Positions 6,221 through 12,677 of a stretch of DNA of 29,893 nt are shown here, piece after piece (within the stretch, counting starts at the first letter, position 1; every line of letters starts with the position of its first letter). The notes under the pieces are model-generated. The model saw only the letters and a list, made by a program, of their open reading frames with translations. It had not been told where the DNA came from and searched no databases. Source of the stretch: a virus; the IMG/VR virus record IMGVR_UViG_3300030450_000974, positions 1-29,893 of that record; one strand, 5' to 3'. Made by a program: the position numbers and the translations under genes.

Positions 6221-6610
6221 TTAATTATTACTCCTTTTAAATGCATCTGCTTCATCTTCACCAAATACATTGTTCTCATAAAAACCCGCTAATTTTAAAC
6301 AGGCTCGGCTCATTGCTCTTTTCTCTGCCATAGCTACACCATAAGAATTTTGATTATTCTGCGGTGAACATTCGCCAAAAGTTTCAATTACTTTATCACC
6401 CATTTTAGCTGTTGCTTTTATTATAACAAATTTCAAATCAGATGAATTATATATTAAATCATAATTTATATCTATGTTATTAGAAGCCTGGATTTTATCT
6501 ATTCCGCTTCTTGTTATTATAGTGTAAAATTTATGTTTAAAATAATCTTCATCTGTTAAATTATTTTCTACAAATAATCTGTTTAATATTTCTTGTTTAG
6601 TTTCCTGCAT
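6221..6610 (-). CDS. Probable recombination-associated protein
   Basis: A 129-residue protein. The core (FVIIKATAKMGDKVIETFGE, then SPQNNQNSYGVAMAEKRAMS) ends in an AEKRAxxRxxLKLxG helix. That pattern resembles the conserved helix of phage single-strand annealing or Rad52/Erf-like proteins, but I cannot make a firm family assignment. Its place just upstream of the SSB-like gene and the initiator, where annealing proteins usually sit, supports the idea. The tail is acidic (FGEDEADAF). Low certainty on the biochemical role. Confidence 0.6.
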   Translation of the reverse strand: MQETKQEILNRLFVENNLTDEDYFKHKFYTIITRSGIDKIQASNNIDINYDLIYNSSDLKFVIIKATAKMGDKVIETFGECSPQNNQNSYGVAMAEKRAMSRACLKLAGFYENNVFGEDEADAFKRSNN

Positions 6611-6612
6611 CT

Positions 6613-6825
6613 TTAATTATTTAAGGTTAAAAACTCGTTTAAATTTATATTCAGATAACTACAAAGATTGTCAGCTTCTTTTAACTTTAAATCTCCTGTC
6701 TGTTTTAATTTACTAAGCATTGTTGGATAGGACATCCCAAGTGCTTTAGATAGTTGTAATTTTGTAATCTTGTTTTTATACATTGCAAAACTAATAATAT
6801 CCTGTCTTCTTCTATTTAAATCCAT
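6613..6825 (-). CDS. Cro/CI-like helix-turn-helix regulator (70 aa)
   Basis: A small XRE-type repressor with a single helix-turn-helix (KLQLSKALGMSYPTMLSKLK) and a second helical half (LKEADNLCSYLNINLNEFL) of the usual XRE shape. I chose the ATG at 6825 (MDLNRRRQDI); reading farther upstream would need a TTG at 6861 and gives a non-family N-terminus. No lysogeny genes (integrase, excisionase) are seen, so it may time early transcription rather than hold lysogeny. A palindrome at 6870-6889 upstream could be its operator. Confidence 0.8.
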   Translation of the reverse strand: MDLNRRRQDIISFAMYKNKITKLQLSKALGMSYPTMLSKLKQTGDLKLKEADNLCSYLNINLNEFLTLNN

Positions 6826-6869
6826 ATTAACTATTTTTAATTTAAACACTAATTTAATCAAATTATTTT

Positions 6870-6889
6870 AATAAACTAATAAGTTTATT
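6870..6889. promoter_or_regulatory. Perfect 8-base inverted repeat, possible operator
   Basis: AATAAACT (6870-6877) and AGTTTATT (6882-6889) are a perfect inverted pair with a 4-base spacer. The pair spans the stop codon of the winged-helix gene and lies about 45 bases upstream of the Cro-like gene start. Size and symmetry suit an XRE dimer site. In AT-rich DNA such palindromes also occur by chance. Confidence 0.35.
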
Positions 6890-7346
6890 TAATTCTATCT
6901 AACCAACTTTGTACTGTACTAACCATACCATTATCTTTATTTAAATAGGAACAATTACCACTATGACTATGTTGATGTTTTCTTTCTATTTCTTTAGCTA
7001 TATCTTCAGGAAACGGATTTTCACCCTCCCATTGTTCCCATTCGGCTTGTTCTTCTGCTGTTCTAAAGGTAGATGTATGTGTATTACATTCAAATACACT
7101 TTCTAATTTATATTCCCTTACATAAGCATATTTAGGTGAACCATCTTTTTTAGTGTATCGGGTATGTACTTTAATATCTCTAGTGTCTATTGGCACACCT
7201 GCTTCTTTTAAGTTTCTTATACAACCTTGCAAATCACCTATACCCAAATCTAACATAGCTTTTTTAGTTGTAATTGATTTTCCTGTTAGTAGGTAATCAT
7301 AAAGAACTTGTTTCTGAGTACCCTCTTTAAAATTAAAATTCCTCAT
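6885..7346 (-). CDS. Winged helix-turn-helix protein (HTH_55-like)
   Basis: A 153-residue protein. Residues about 8-60 match the phage winged-HTH pattern: GTQKQVLYDYLLTGKSITTK, AMLDLGIGDLQGCIRNLKEA and GVPIDTRDI. This family is common in phage early regions and binds DNA. The C-terminal half is charged, with a Trp/Glu segment (EEQAEWEQWEGENPFPEDIA) and a His-rich stretch, and has no known domain. It shares a TAATG junction with the preceding gene, so both are read from the promoter at 7946-7975. Confidence 0.75.
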   Translation of the reverse strand: MRNFNFKEGTQKQVLYDYLLTGKSITTKKAMLDLGIGDLQGCIRNLKEAGVPIDTRDIKVHTRYTKKDGSPKYAYVREYKLESVFECNTHTSTFRTAEEQAEWEQWEGENPFPEDIAKEIERKHQHSHSGNCSYLNKDNGMVSTVQSWLDRIK

Positions 7347-7600
7347 TATAAAGTATGTTTAGTGATGAATTGATTGTTTGACATTTGACTAATTAAATCC
7401 TTAAATCCTGTGATTTTTTCTTTACTAGATTTAATATGGTTTTGAAATTGTCTTACTTCCTTAGTAGAAGAACTACCATTTAATTTGTCAGTAAAAAATT
7501 CAATGTCTTTTTTTTCATTATTAATAAATTTCTCAAATACCATTATACTTGTTGATATTTGCTCTACATCCATTTGGATATTCTTATATATTTTAGTCAT
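7346..7600 (-). CDS. Hypothetical coiled-coil protein (84 aa)
   Basis: I do not recognise this 84-residue protein. It is Lys/Glu/Ser-rich and predicted from sequence to be mostly helical, with heptad-like spacing (FEKFINNEKKDIEFFTDKL, then VRQFQNHIKSSKEKITGFKD). It is the second gene after the early promoter, behind the G6/C6 hairpin, and its stop overlaps the start of the winged-helix gene (TAATG). Early expression suggests a host-takeover or regulatory role, but there is no direct evidence. Confidence 0.7.
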   Translation of the reverse strand: MTKIYKNIQMDVEQISTSIMVFEKFINNEKKDIEFFTDKLNGSSSTKEVRQFQNHIKSSKEKITGFKDLISQMSNNQFITKHTL

Positions 7601-7617
7601 CTTTTTTAATTTTAATT

Positions 7618-7636
7618 GGGGGGATTCTCACCCCCC
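7618..7636. other. G6/C6 hairpin between the first two early genes
   Basis: A run GGGGGG (7618-7623) pairs perfectly with CCCCCC (7631-7636) across a 7-base loop. This is the strongest local GC pairing in an AT-rich genome. It lies 6 bases after the stop of the first early gene. On the minus strand the following bases are A-rich, so it is not a classic terminator. It may stabilise the 3' end of the upstream message or modulate readthrough. Confidence 0.6.
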
Positions 7637-7641
7637 TGTTA

Positions 7642-7923
7642 TTATTTATCTTGTGGATTATATTCTATCCAATTTTCTATATATTGTTTTGCTGATTTTA
7701 CTGTCTTGAATGTTCCAAAATATTTACCTTGATTATTCCAAACTTCCCAACCACCCCAATTAGGATTAAAAGACGTTCCCTCACAGAAATTATCTTCATC
7801 TCTACCCTCTCTTGTAATTCTCCAAGTTTTACTATCTGAGATATATGTAGTTCCCGCACATAATATATCATACTCTCCTCCGTTGATTTCGTTTAGTGTG
7901 GTTTTTGTATATTTTGTTTTCAT
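7642..7923 (-). CDS. First early gene, hypothetical (93 aa)
   Basis: A 93-residue protein with no recognised family. It is rich in Trp, Gly and Tyr in the middle (FNPNWGGWEVWNNQGKYFGTFKTV), suggesting a small beta-rich fold, and ends in a helix (VKSAKQYIENWIEYN). Its ATG is 23 bases from the consensus Bacteroidota promoter, making it the first and probably most strongly expressed early gene. Short first-early genes of phages often inhibit host functions, so it is a good candidate for a takeover or counter-defence protein; that is inference. Confidence 0.75.
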   Translation of the reverse strand: MKTKYTKTTLNEINGGEYDILCAGTTYISDSKTWRITREGRDEDNFCEGTSFNPNWGGWEVWNNQGKYFGTFKTVKSAKQYIENWIEYNPQDK

Positions 7924-7945
7924 ATCGTTTTTGCTATCGTTTAAA

Positions 7946-7975
7946 CAAATTTATAAAATAAATTTAATATAACAA
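7946..7975 (-). promoter_or_regulatory. Bacteroidota-type promoter of the early region
   Basis: On the minus strand TTG (7975-7973) is followed after exactly 19 bases by TAAATTTG (7953-7946). This matches the primary-sigma consensus of Flavobacterium/Bacteroides (-33 TTG, -7 TAnnTTTG). It lies in the largest non-coding gap of the window, 23 bases before the first early gene. It is the only intergenic match to the full consensus that I found. Confidence 0.8.
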
Positions 7976-8007
7976 CTATAAAAAGAAAAAAAATTTAATA
8001 ATAAAGT

Positions 8008-8037
8008 AAAAATTATTGTTTTGACAGAGTTGTCAAA
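8008..8037 (-). terminator. Terminator-like hairpin at the end of the long late operon
   Basis: On the minus strand TTTGACA-ACTC-TGTCAAA forms a 7-base stem with a 4-base loop (8037-8020). It spans the last codons of the phosphoesterase gene and is followed, after about 7 bases, by TTTTT and then a further T-rich run. The delay before the Ts makes it weaker than the others in this window, but it sits between the last gene of one operon and the promoter of the next. Confidence 0.5.
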
Positions 8038-8759
8038 GGTAGAACAATAGGTTGTGTGCCATTATTTAAAACGACTCCACAAGCTATTTTATAAGTTTTA
8101 GGGAAGAATCGTGAGTAAGCCATACTGTATGCCTGTCTATTTACACCACACCCTACCTGCATACCCCAATGCTCACCAACAGTAATAACGGATGCTTCCG
8201 TATGTATGTGACCTTGTACGGTTGGTTGTCCGAATTGTAATGCTTTATTAGCAGCAGCGTTTCTGCCACTTGTTCCTGTTCCGTGTGTATATATTACACC
8301 ATCTATTTTATGAACCTCTTTAAAGTCCCAATTAGGCGTTCTAAGGACTTCATTATAATCTCTAACCCATTTCTTACTAACCCCCACCTCGAAACTCTTA
8401 CGCCTTACAATAGCATCGTGATTTCCAATACAAACTTTAGCGTGTTTAAAATACTTATACCAGACCTGGATTTTATCTATTGCCCTATCCAATTCTTCAC
8501 CCGCTCCATAACCATCAGGGTCGGCAGTATGAAAAGAACTATAATGATTATCAATAATATCGCCAATAAATACTGTATCAGTACAATTAAATTTTTCATA
8601 AGTAGCTATACAATGCTCTAAATATCCATCAAGACAAAAGGGTTCGTGCAAATCACCCACCACCAATAAATTACGAAAATCGTTTTTTTCTCTACTTCTA
8701 TACTCTTCAATTAAATTCTTTTCGGTTTTGCTAAGTCTTAATCTATAGTCTTTTTTCAA
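8013..8759 (-). CDS. Calcineurin-like metallophosphoesterase
   Basis: A 248-residue protein with the full metal-binding set of the family. GDLH (35-38), GDIIDNH (66-72) and GNHD (112-115) are followed by THGTG and GHIH near the C-terminus, numbering from a TTG start at 8759. I prefer that TTG, which follows the holin stop by one base, because longer starts would overlap the holin by 124 bases out of frame and add a segment unlike the family. The substrate cannot be read from sequence: nucleic acid, nucleotide and protein phosphatases share this fold. It is the last gene before the early promoter. Confidence 0.85.
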   Translation of the reverse strand: MKKDYRLRLSKTEKNLIEEYRSREKNDFRNLLVVGDLHEPFCLDGYLEHCIATYEKFNCTDTVFIGDIIDNHYSSFHTADPDGYGAGEELDRAIDKIQVWYKYFKHAKVCIGNHDAIVRRKSFEVGVSKKWVRDYNEVLRTPNWDFKEVHKIDGVIYTHGTGTSGRNAAANKALQFGQPTVQGHIHTEASVITVGEHWGMQVGCGVNRQAYSMAYSRFFPKTYKIACGVVLNNGTQPIVLPLTTLSKQ

Positions 8760-8760
8760 A

Positions 8761-9144
8761 TTATTTTTTCTTAATTTTTTCGATGGAGCGTCCTGCAAAG
8801 TAGGCAGAATAGCAACAAAGTAGCAAAGTTTGATAAATTGGCAAATATGCTGATGATATTGAAAACCCACCCAAATTCCCATCAAATACTGATATTACTA
8901 CAAACACAAAGGTTAAAAATATCAAGGTTAATGGTCTTATATTTGCAGGTAGCCAACCTGCTTTAGCATCTGCTTCCCATCTTCTTGTAACTTGTTCTTG
9001 TGCTTGGCTTTCAGCTTTAGCTATTATTTCACGCAAGTTATTTTTTAATTGTTTACGCTCTGCATCCGTAGTTACAACATTATCCACAATTTTATTAACA
9101 CCATTTAAAAAATCACCGCCTAATAATTTGCCTATAAAGTTCAT
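8761..9144 (-). CDS. Holin of the 3TM/GTA type
   Basis: A 127-residue membrane protein. The amphipathic N-terminal half has a helix ending in the signature RRWEADAKAGWLPANIRPLT. Hydrophobic segments follow (LIFLTFVFVVISVF, then YQTLLLCCYSAYFAGRS) and a basic tail. This matches the phage holin family with the R-W-x-AD...GWL...NIRPLT pattern. It should form inner-membrane lesions that release the endolysin. It is read directly after the M15 endolysin with a 4-base overlap, a normal lysis-cassette layout. Confidence 0.85.
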   Translation of the reverse strand: MNFIGKLLGGDFLNGVNKIVDNVVTTDAERKQLKNNLREIIAKAESQAQEQVTRRWEADAKAGWLPANIRPLTLIFLTFVFVVISVFDGNLGGFSISSAYLPIYQTLLLCCYSAYFAGRSIEKIKKK

Positions 9145-9635
9145 ACCGAATGATAGTTTAGTTTATATCTATACTTGGTTTTATTGTTTTCATCTTTATA
9201 AGCCACAAGAATCTGTCTTCTATTGTCTGTCACCTTCCAGCTTATGTGAATCCAATCGGGTTTGCCGTCAATTGATTCTGTGCTTGTTCCAAATTCCAAA
9301 ATCATTTGGTCAAACTCTAATGCCGAATCTATAACAGCTTGAAATATCATTAGATTATCCATTTGCCCCCTTTTAAAATATTGTAGGTCAATGGCTTCTG
9401 CCTTTGCGTGTTGACTGCTTTTTTTACTGCCAATCGCTTCACATAATGCAGGAGACCGATAGCCACTCGTAACTCTTAATGGTCCTAAACGGTCACGCAG
9501 AACCTGTAAAAATTCGGTGGCTAATAGTCTTAATTTATATATATGTTCTTTAGAGGGGGTATTATCTATACCCATTCTAACTGCGGTATTGCTTCTTGTT
9601 AATTCCTCTAATGTAAAATTTTTAGAAAGTTTCAT
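9141..9635 (-). CDS. Endolysin, peptidase M15 family
   Basis: A zinc D-Ala-D-Ala or L-Ala-D-Glu type peptidase that cuts peptidoglycan cross-links. At 164 residues it has the standard single-domain length. Motifs in order: FTLEELTRS (7-15), VTSGYRSPAL (55-64), SSQHAKAEAIDL (73-84; zinc ligands H76 and D83) and WIHISW (129-134; H130). The usual SxHxxGxAxD has Ala in place of Gly. There is no signal peptide, so export depends on the adjacent holin. Confidence 0.92.
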   Translation of the reverse strand: MKLSKNFTLEELTRSNTAVRMGIDNTPSKEHIYKLRLLATEFLQVLRDRLGPLRVTSGYRSPALCEAIGSKKSSQHAKAEAIDLQYFKRGQMDNLMIFQAVIDSALEFDQMILEFGTSTESIDGKPDWIHISWKVTDNRRQILVAYKDENNKTKYRYKLNYHSV

Positions 9636-9958
9636 TCGAATTTAGCTAGATGAATTTTCTCGATTTCGTCTTGAATTTCTTCTTTTGTCGCTTCTAATTG
9701 CATCATTATATTTGCTTCAAATCTTGCAATTTCAATATCATTATCTAATATGATAACAGTAGGTACTGCAAATATATTATGCTTTTCCTGTAATTCAGGA
9801 CTATTGCAAATAACCACATCTGATTTTTCACAATCTTTTAGAATTGAAATATCATAATTATTATCTGCGTTCCATTCACTATTAAAATGAATTACAGATA
9901 CTTGCGAATAGCTTATAAAAAATAAACTACTTATTATTAATGTTATATAACCTTTCAT
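9632..9958 (-). CDS. Exported thioredoxin-fold protein without CxxC
   Basis: A 108-residue protein with a Sec signal peptide (LIISSLFFISYSQ, cleavage likely after residue 19). The mature part reads as a thioredoxin fold: strand VSVIHFNSEW, then a helical stretch, strand DVVICN, and the cis-proline loop AVPTVIIL (P66) with strand IARFEA. The CxxC that should follow W29 is replaced by NADN, so redox activity is unlikely; Cys43 and Cys51 remain. Similar inactive thioredoxin-like proteins are, to my memory, frequent in Bacteroidota phages near lysis genes. A periplasmic binding role is possible. Confidence 0.7.
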   Translation of the reverse strand: MKGYITLIISSLFFISYSQVSVIHFNSEWNADNNYDISILKDCEKSDVVICNSPELQEKHNIFAVPTVIILDNDIEIARFEANIMMQLEATKEEIQDEIEKIHLAKFE

Positions 9959-10223
9959 CTATTTTGTCAATTTTGGTCTCAATTTTATTTAAATGTTCTT
10001 GCTGTGTTTTTAATTGAGTTCCGTTATTAAGGATGGTCTGCCGAATTAATTTATCCTTTAATTCAAACTCTTTCTCACTAATAGGCATTTCAGGTAATGT
10101 TTTAGCCACTTCTATTTCCGCCTGTAATGTGAAATAAGTAGCGGATAATGATACTATACCACCGAGCAATAAAACGATAGTTTTAATATCTAAAGTTAGA
10201 TTTGTTGATTCTGATACTTTCAT
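9927..10223 (-). CDS. Membrane-anchored coiled-coil protein, spanin-like candidate
   Basis: A 98-residue protein. A short polar N-terminus is followed by one membrane segment (IVLLLGGIVSLSATYFTL, about 16-33), then a long charged helical domain with heptads (LNKIETKIDKIDERLYNI). That is the topology of an inner-membrane spanin or an accessory holin-type anchor. It overlaps its neighbours by 4 and 32 bases inside the lysis cluster. No lipoprotein partner (o-spanin) is evident, so the spanin assignment is a suggestion from topology and location. Confidence 0.65.
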   Translation of the reverse strand: MKVSESTNLTLDIKTIVLLLGGIVSLSATYFTLQAEIEVAKTLPEMPISEKEFELKDKLIRQTILNNGTQLKTQQEHLNKIETKIDKIDERLYNINNK

Positions 10224-10456
10224 TTTTTATTACAATTAGAACATTTATTACTAGATACTTTTTCTATTCCACTAATGCCAAAACACCCTAAAACAACCCA
10301 AACAAAAGAATCGTAAATAAATTCATTTACTATAAGTTCTTTTCCTACCCATCCTGTAAGTAAATCAGCTATCATTATTAAACACATTATTAAGAAAGCA
10401 ACAAATCCAATTATGGCTTTTTCATTCCAATCGTTATTATCTTTAAATATATCCAT
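10220..10456 (-). CDS. Small two-TM membrane protein, holin-like, with a CxxC tail
   Basis: A 78-residue protein with two hydrophobic segments (AIIGFVAFLIMCLIMIADLL and FVWVVLGCFGISGI) and a C-terminal knuckle KCSNCNKK. The turn LLTGWVGKELIVNEFIYDS between the membrane segments resembles class II-type phage holin or holin-like proteins of this phylum. With the 3TM holin nearby it could be an antiholin or second holin. The short CxxC tail may bind metal. Its start follows the CDGSH gene by 4 bases. Confidence 0.65.
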   Translation of the reverse strand: MDIFKDNNDWNEKAIIGFVAFLIMCLIMIADLLTGWVGKELIVNEFIYDSFVWVVLGCFGISGIEKVSSNKCSNCNKK

Positions 10457-10460
10457 ATTG

Positions 10461-10598
10461 TTATTGTTTTATTTCATCAGCAAAAGGAACATCTTCGTTT
10501 TGGTCTAAATCATCTTCACAAACATTACTGTGTGAACCATCACAATATCCATCAGAATTGTTTGTTTGTCCGCATATACATTTTTTCCTTGTTGCCAT
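10461..10598 (-). CDS. Miniature CDGSH iron-sulfur protein (45 aa)
   Basis: ATG at 10598-10596 shares one base with the upstream stop (TAATG); TAA is at 10463-10461. Residues 7-23 read CICGQTNNSDGYCDGSH, the CDGSH signature (CxC ... CDGxH) whose three Cys and one His hold a [2Fe-2S] cluster in the mitoNEET family. Between the second and third Cys there are 9 residues instead of the usual 8, and the usual Pro is absent. The remaining half is acidic. Family members are normally longer than 45 residues. Redox or cluster-transfer function is known for the family; its role in a phage is unknown. Confidence 0.75.
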   Translation of the reverse strand: MATRKKCICGQTNNSDGYCDGSHSNVCEDDLDQNEDVPFADEIKQ

Positions 10599-11044
10599 TA
10601 TTTTATATTATATTTTATTTGACCATTTTCTATATATACTCCTTGTGGTTTTGCAATAACATCACCATTAAGATTATATAAAAAACCCGTATTTTCTGAC
10701 TCTTTAATTAACTGTGGTAACCCAACATAACAAGGTAATCCTGTTTCACAATCAAGGTATTCCACTATGTAGATGGTGTCACAGATTGGTGGTGGTGGAG
10801 TACATTCTTCTATTAGTGTTGGAACCGCACCATTTTCATCTGTTGCATCTACACAATCTATCCACCCATCATTTATCCAAGAGTTTTGAACACAACCCTC
10901 TGGCGAATACTGTGTCCAATTAGCAGGGTCATCTCCACAATAAAAACCTTGAGACTCAGCACAAGCAATACACAATTCTTGAAAATCATAATCTTGTGAA
11001 AATGAAATTGAAAATATAAAGAATAAAAACATTAATTTTTTCAT
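10598..11044 (-). CDS. Secreted Cys-rich protein with LDLa-like motif and possible T9SS tail
   Basis: A 148-residue protein with a clear Sec signal peptide (KKLMFLFFIFSISFSQ, residues 2-17). The mature part has nine cysteines (25, 28, 36, 51, 64, 81, 88, 99, 105). Residues 51-70 (CVQNSWINDGWIDCVDATDE) resemble the calcium-binding end of an LDL-receptor class A repeat, with one Cys replaced by Asn. The last 30 residues (GFLYNLNGDVIAKP, then QGVYIENGQIKYNIK) resemble the type A sorting domain of the Bacteroidota type IX secretion system. If correct, it is sent to the host surface. Both similarities are by eye. Confidence 0.65.
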   Translation of the reverse strand: MKKLMFLFFIFSISFSQDYDFQELCIACAESQGFYCGDDPANWTQYSPEGCVQNSWINDGWIDCVDATDENGAVPTLIEECTPPPPICDTIYIVEYLDCETGLPCYVGLPQLIKESENTGFLYNLNGDVIAKPQGVYIENGQIKYNIK

Positions 11045-11045
11045 A

Positions 11046-12062
11046 TTAATATATTAAATAGTTAAACCCAAATTTACACTCGTATATATGTTTTCCCCAA
11101 TACTTCAAATGCACACCCTCAACGAACAATCCTAAATGTTTGTTAATCCTAACACCTAATATAGCCCCTGAGTCCCATTCTAAGCGTTCTAAGACACTTT
11201 CTCCATACTCATAAGAGAAACTATCTAAACCATAGTGTAAAGGCATTAGATTAGCCCAAATGTGAATCCAAAAATTAGGATTATATTTATAGTATTCTAA
11301 ACCCATCACTAAACTAAGTTCTTTTTGCATACCCAACGCCTCTAATTCTTGAGCATTAAAATCAGCTATTGCTTGTCCAAAATAGTGTTTGTAAAATTCA
11401 TCATTTGAGGTAGCTAATAATTCGCCATCTTTAAACCAATGCCACGAACCATTTACGAACTCACTAGAATAACCAAAATCTTCTGCTAATTGTGGAAACG
11501 ATTGTTCGCCAGGAATCCAAAAATCACGAATAGGAACTATACCATAAGGATTGTGTATGCGAAAAACACCACCAAGACTAAAATCAAAATCACCTTTAGT
11601 TATTCTTAATCGGGTATCAAATGAATTATATTTTAAATCAACTCTCTGATTATCGGTGTATTGTATTTTGGTAACACATTTATTTCCTAAATATCTTAAC
11701 CAAAAATTTTGTTCTGTAAATTTATCACCCCTAGTTCTTATAAAAGAATAGTTAAAAAGATATTCCCAACCTAAAGCATTGCCTATTGTAGATTTATCAG
11801 AAAATGCTTTCTCATTTCCATAATACCAAGTTTTAACTTTATACTCATAATCAAATCGTGCAATTTTTCTAATTCCGATAGTTAAATTATAATCATAAGG
11901 ATTAATTTGAGTTACATTTTCATAACCTTTAGAAATAGAAATATAATCTTCATCTTCAACCATACTTGTGTTTATACTCATTGAGGTATATATAGTGGAA
12001 TATTTGAAAAAATCTATTTGACTAAATGATAATAGCGGTAATAATAATAGTAAATACTTCAT
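11046..12062 (-). CDS. Predicted outer-membrane beta-barrel protein
   Basis: A 338-residue protein from the ATG at 12062, which shares one base with the preceding stop (TAATG). A Sec signal peptide (MKYLLLLLPLLSFSQ) is followed by alternating aromatic/polar strands throughout (WEYLFNYSFIRTRG, FWLRYLG, FDFSLGGVFRIHN, FWIHIWANLMPLHYG, HLGLFVEGVHLKYWG) ending in an aromatic-rich strand, as outer-membrane barrels do. A longer reading (354 residues) would hide the signal peptide and is rejected. I recall close relatives as hypothetical proteins in flavobacterial phages. Possible roles: receptor masking or envelope modification. Confidence 0.75.
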   Translation of the reverse strand: MKYLLLLLPLLSFSQIDFFKYSTIYTSMSINTSMVEDEDYISISKGYENVTQINPYDYNLTIGIRKIARFDYEYKVKTWYYGNEKAFSDKSTIGNALGWEYLFNYSFIRTRGDKFTEQNFWLRYLGNKCVTKIQYTDNQRVDLKYNSFDTRLRITKGDFDFSLGGVFRIHNPYGIVPIRDFWIPGEQSFPQLAEDFGYSSEFVNGSWHWFKDGELLATSNDEFYKHYFGQAIADFNAQELEALGMQKELSLVMGLEYYKYNPNFWIHIWANLMPLHYGLDSFSYEYGESVLERLEWDSGAILGVRINKHLGLFVEGVHLKYWGKHIYECKFGFNYLIY

Positions 12063-12595
12063 TATGATAATTTTATTATTTGGTATGTGACATAAGCCAA
12101 ACCTGTCCAATCAACGCTGCCATGGAAATTGTCGTCTGCATATAGTTGTAAAGCCACATTATCAATGCCCCCGTTAGCAGTCGATGTTATACCACCGATA
12201 GTAGGAATATAGGTTACATCCGTTGAAATTCCTCGCATAAAATCCGATATGTAACCCCAAGCATAACCATCTGCGGGGTTGTGAGTTACTGCTACTGTAA
12301 TTCTGGCGGAGGTTCCTGTTGTGCCATAATCTATGTAGATTTGACAACTCAAGGGAACAATCGCATATCCCGCCCCAGGTGCTGCCACTAAGGTATGAGG
12401 TGTAGAATTGAGAGCGTGAAAAACTGAATCCGCTAGAGAAATTTTATCTGTTTGAATTACATACTTAGAATCTAATTTCTTAGATGTTCCTGCCGAACTC
12501 CCTGTGGTGTCGCTGACATCCACAATCATATATAAATCACCCGTACCTGTGTGATTAGCTAGTGCTGACTTGTCGGTTAACTTTTGTCCTGCCAT
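12062..12595 (-). CDS. Virion surface or fibre-like structural protein
   Basis: A 177-residue protein. Its N-terminus (MAGQKLTDKSALANHTGTGD, then MIVDVSDTTGSSAGTSKKL) is typical of short phage tail or capsid-surface proteins of this phylum, where an anchor segment of this sort precedes a variable domain. The rest is Gly/Thr/Asn-rich beta structure (GYAIVPLSCQIYIDYGTTG, TVAVTHNPADGYAWGYISDF). It has no signal peptide. It lies between connector genes and the envelope cluster, where receptor-binding or decoration proteins are plausible. Confidence 0.6.
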   Translation of the reverse strand: MAGQKLTDKSALANHTGTGDLYMIVDVSDTTGSSAGTSKKLDSKYVIQTDKISLADSVFHALNSTPHTLVAAPGAGYAIVPLSCQIYIDYGTTGTSARITVAVTHNPADGYAWGYISDFMRGISTDVTYIPTIGGITSTANGGIDNVALQLYADDNFHGSVDWTGLAYVTYQIIKLS

Positions 12596-12677
12596 TTTTA
12601 TTTAATTTTTTAATATATCTTTTTAATTTCTTAAAATTCTCCACACTCTGCGGATATTTTCTTCTCTTAACAGCCAT
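12555..12677 (-). CDS. Tiny basic protein (40 aa)
   Basis: ATG at 12677-12675, overlapping the connector gene stop by 11 bases; it runs 41 bases into the fibre-like gene in another frame. The product is 40 residues and strongly basic (AVKRRKYPQSVENFKKLKRY, then IKKLNKNGRTK). It is the only frame covering the 71-base gap 12596-12666. The overlap into the next gene is larger than usual here, which lowers certainty. No family is recognised. Confidence 0.45.
   Translation of the reverse strand: MAVKRRKYPQSVENFKKLKRYIKKLNKNGRTKVNRQVSTS

Noticed and set aside
6613-7346. Temperate lysogeny module suggested by the Cro-like and winged-helix regulators
   Set aside because: No integrase, excisionase, attachment site or divergent repressor pair is visible; all genes run the same way, so lysogeny cannot be supported.
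8760-8885. Longer N-terminus for the metallophosphoesterase starting at 8885
   Set aside because: It would overlap the holin gene by 124 bases out of frame and add a segment unlike the family; the TTG at 8759 fits better.
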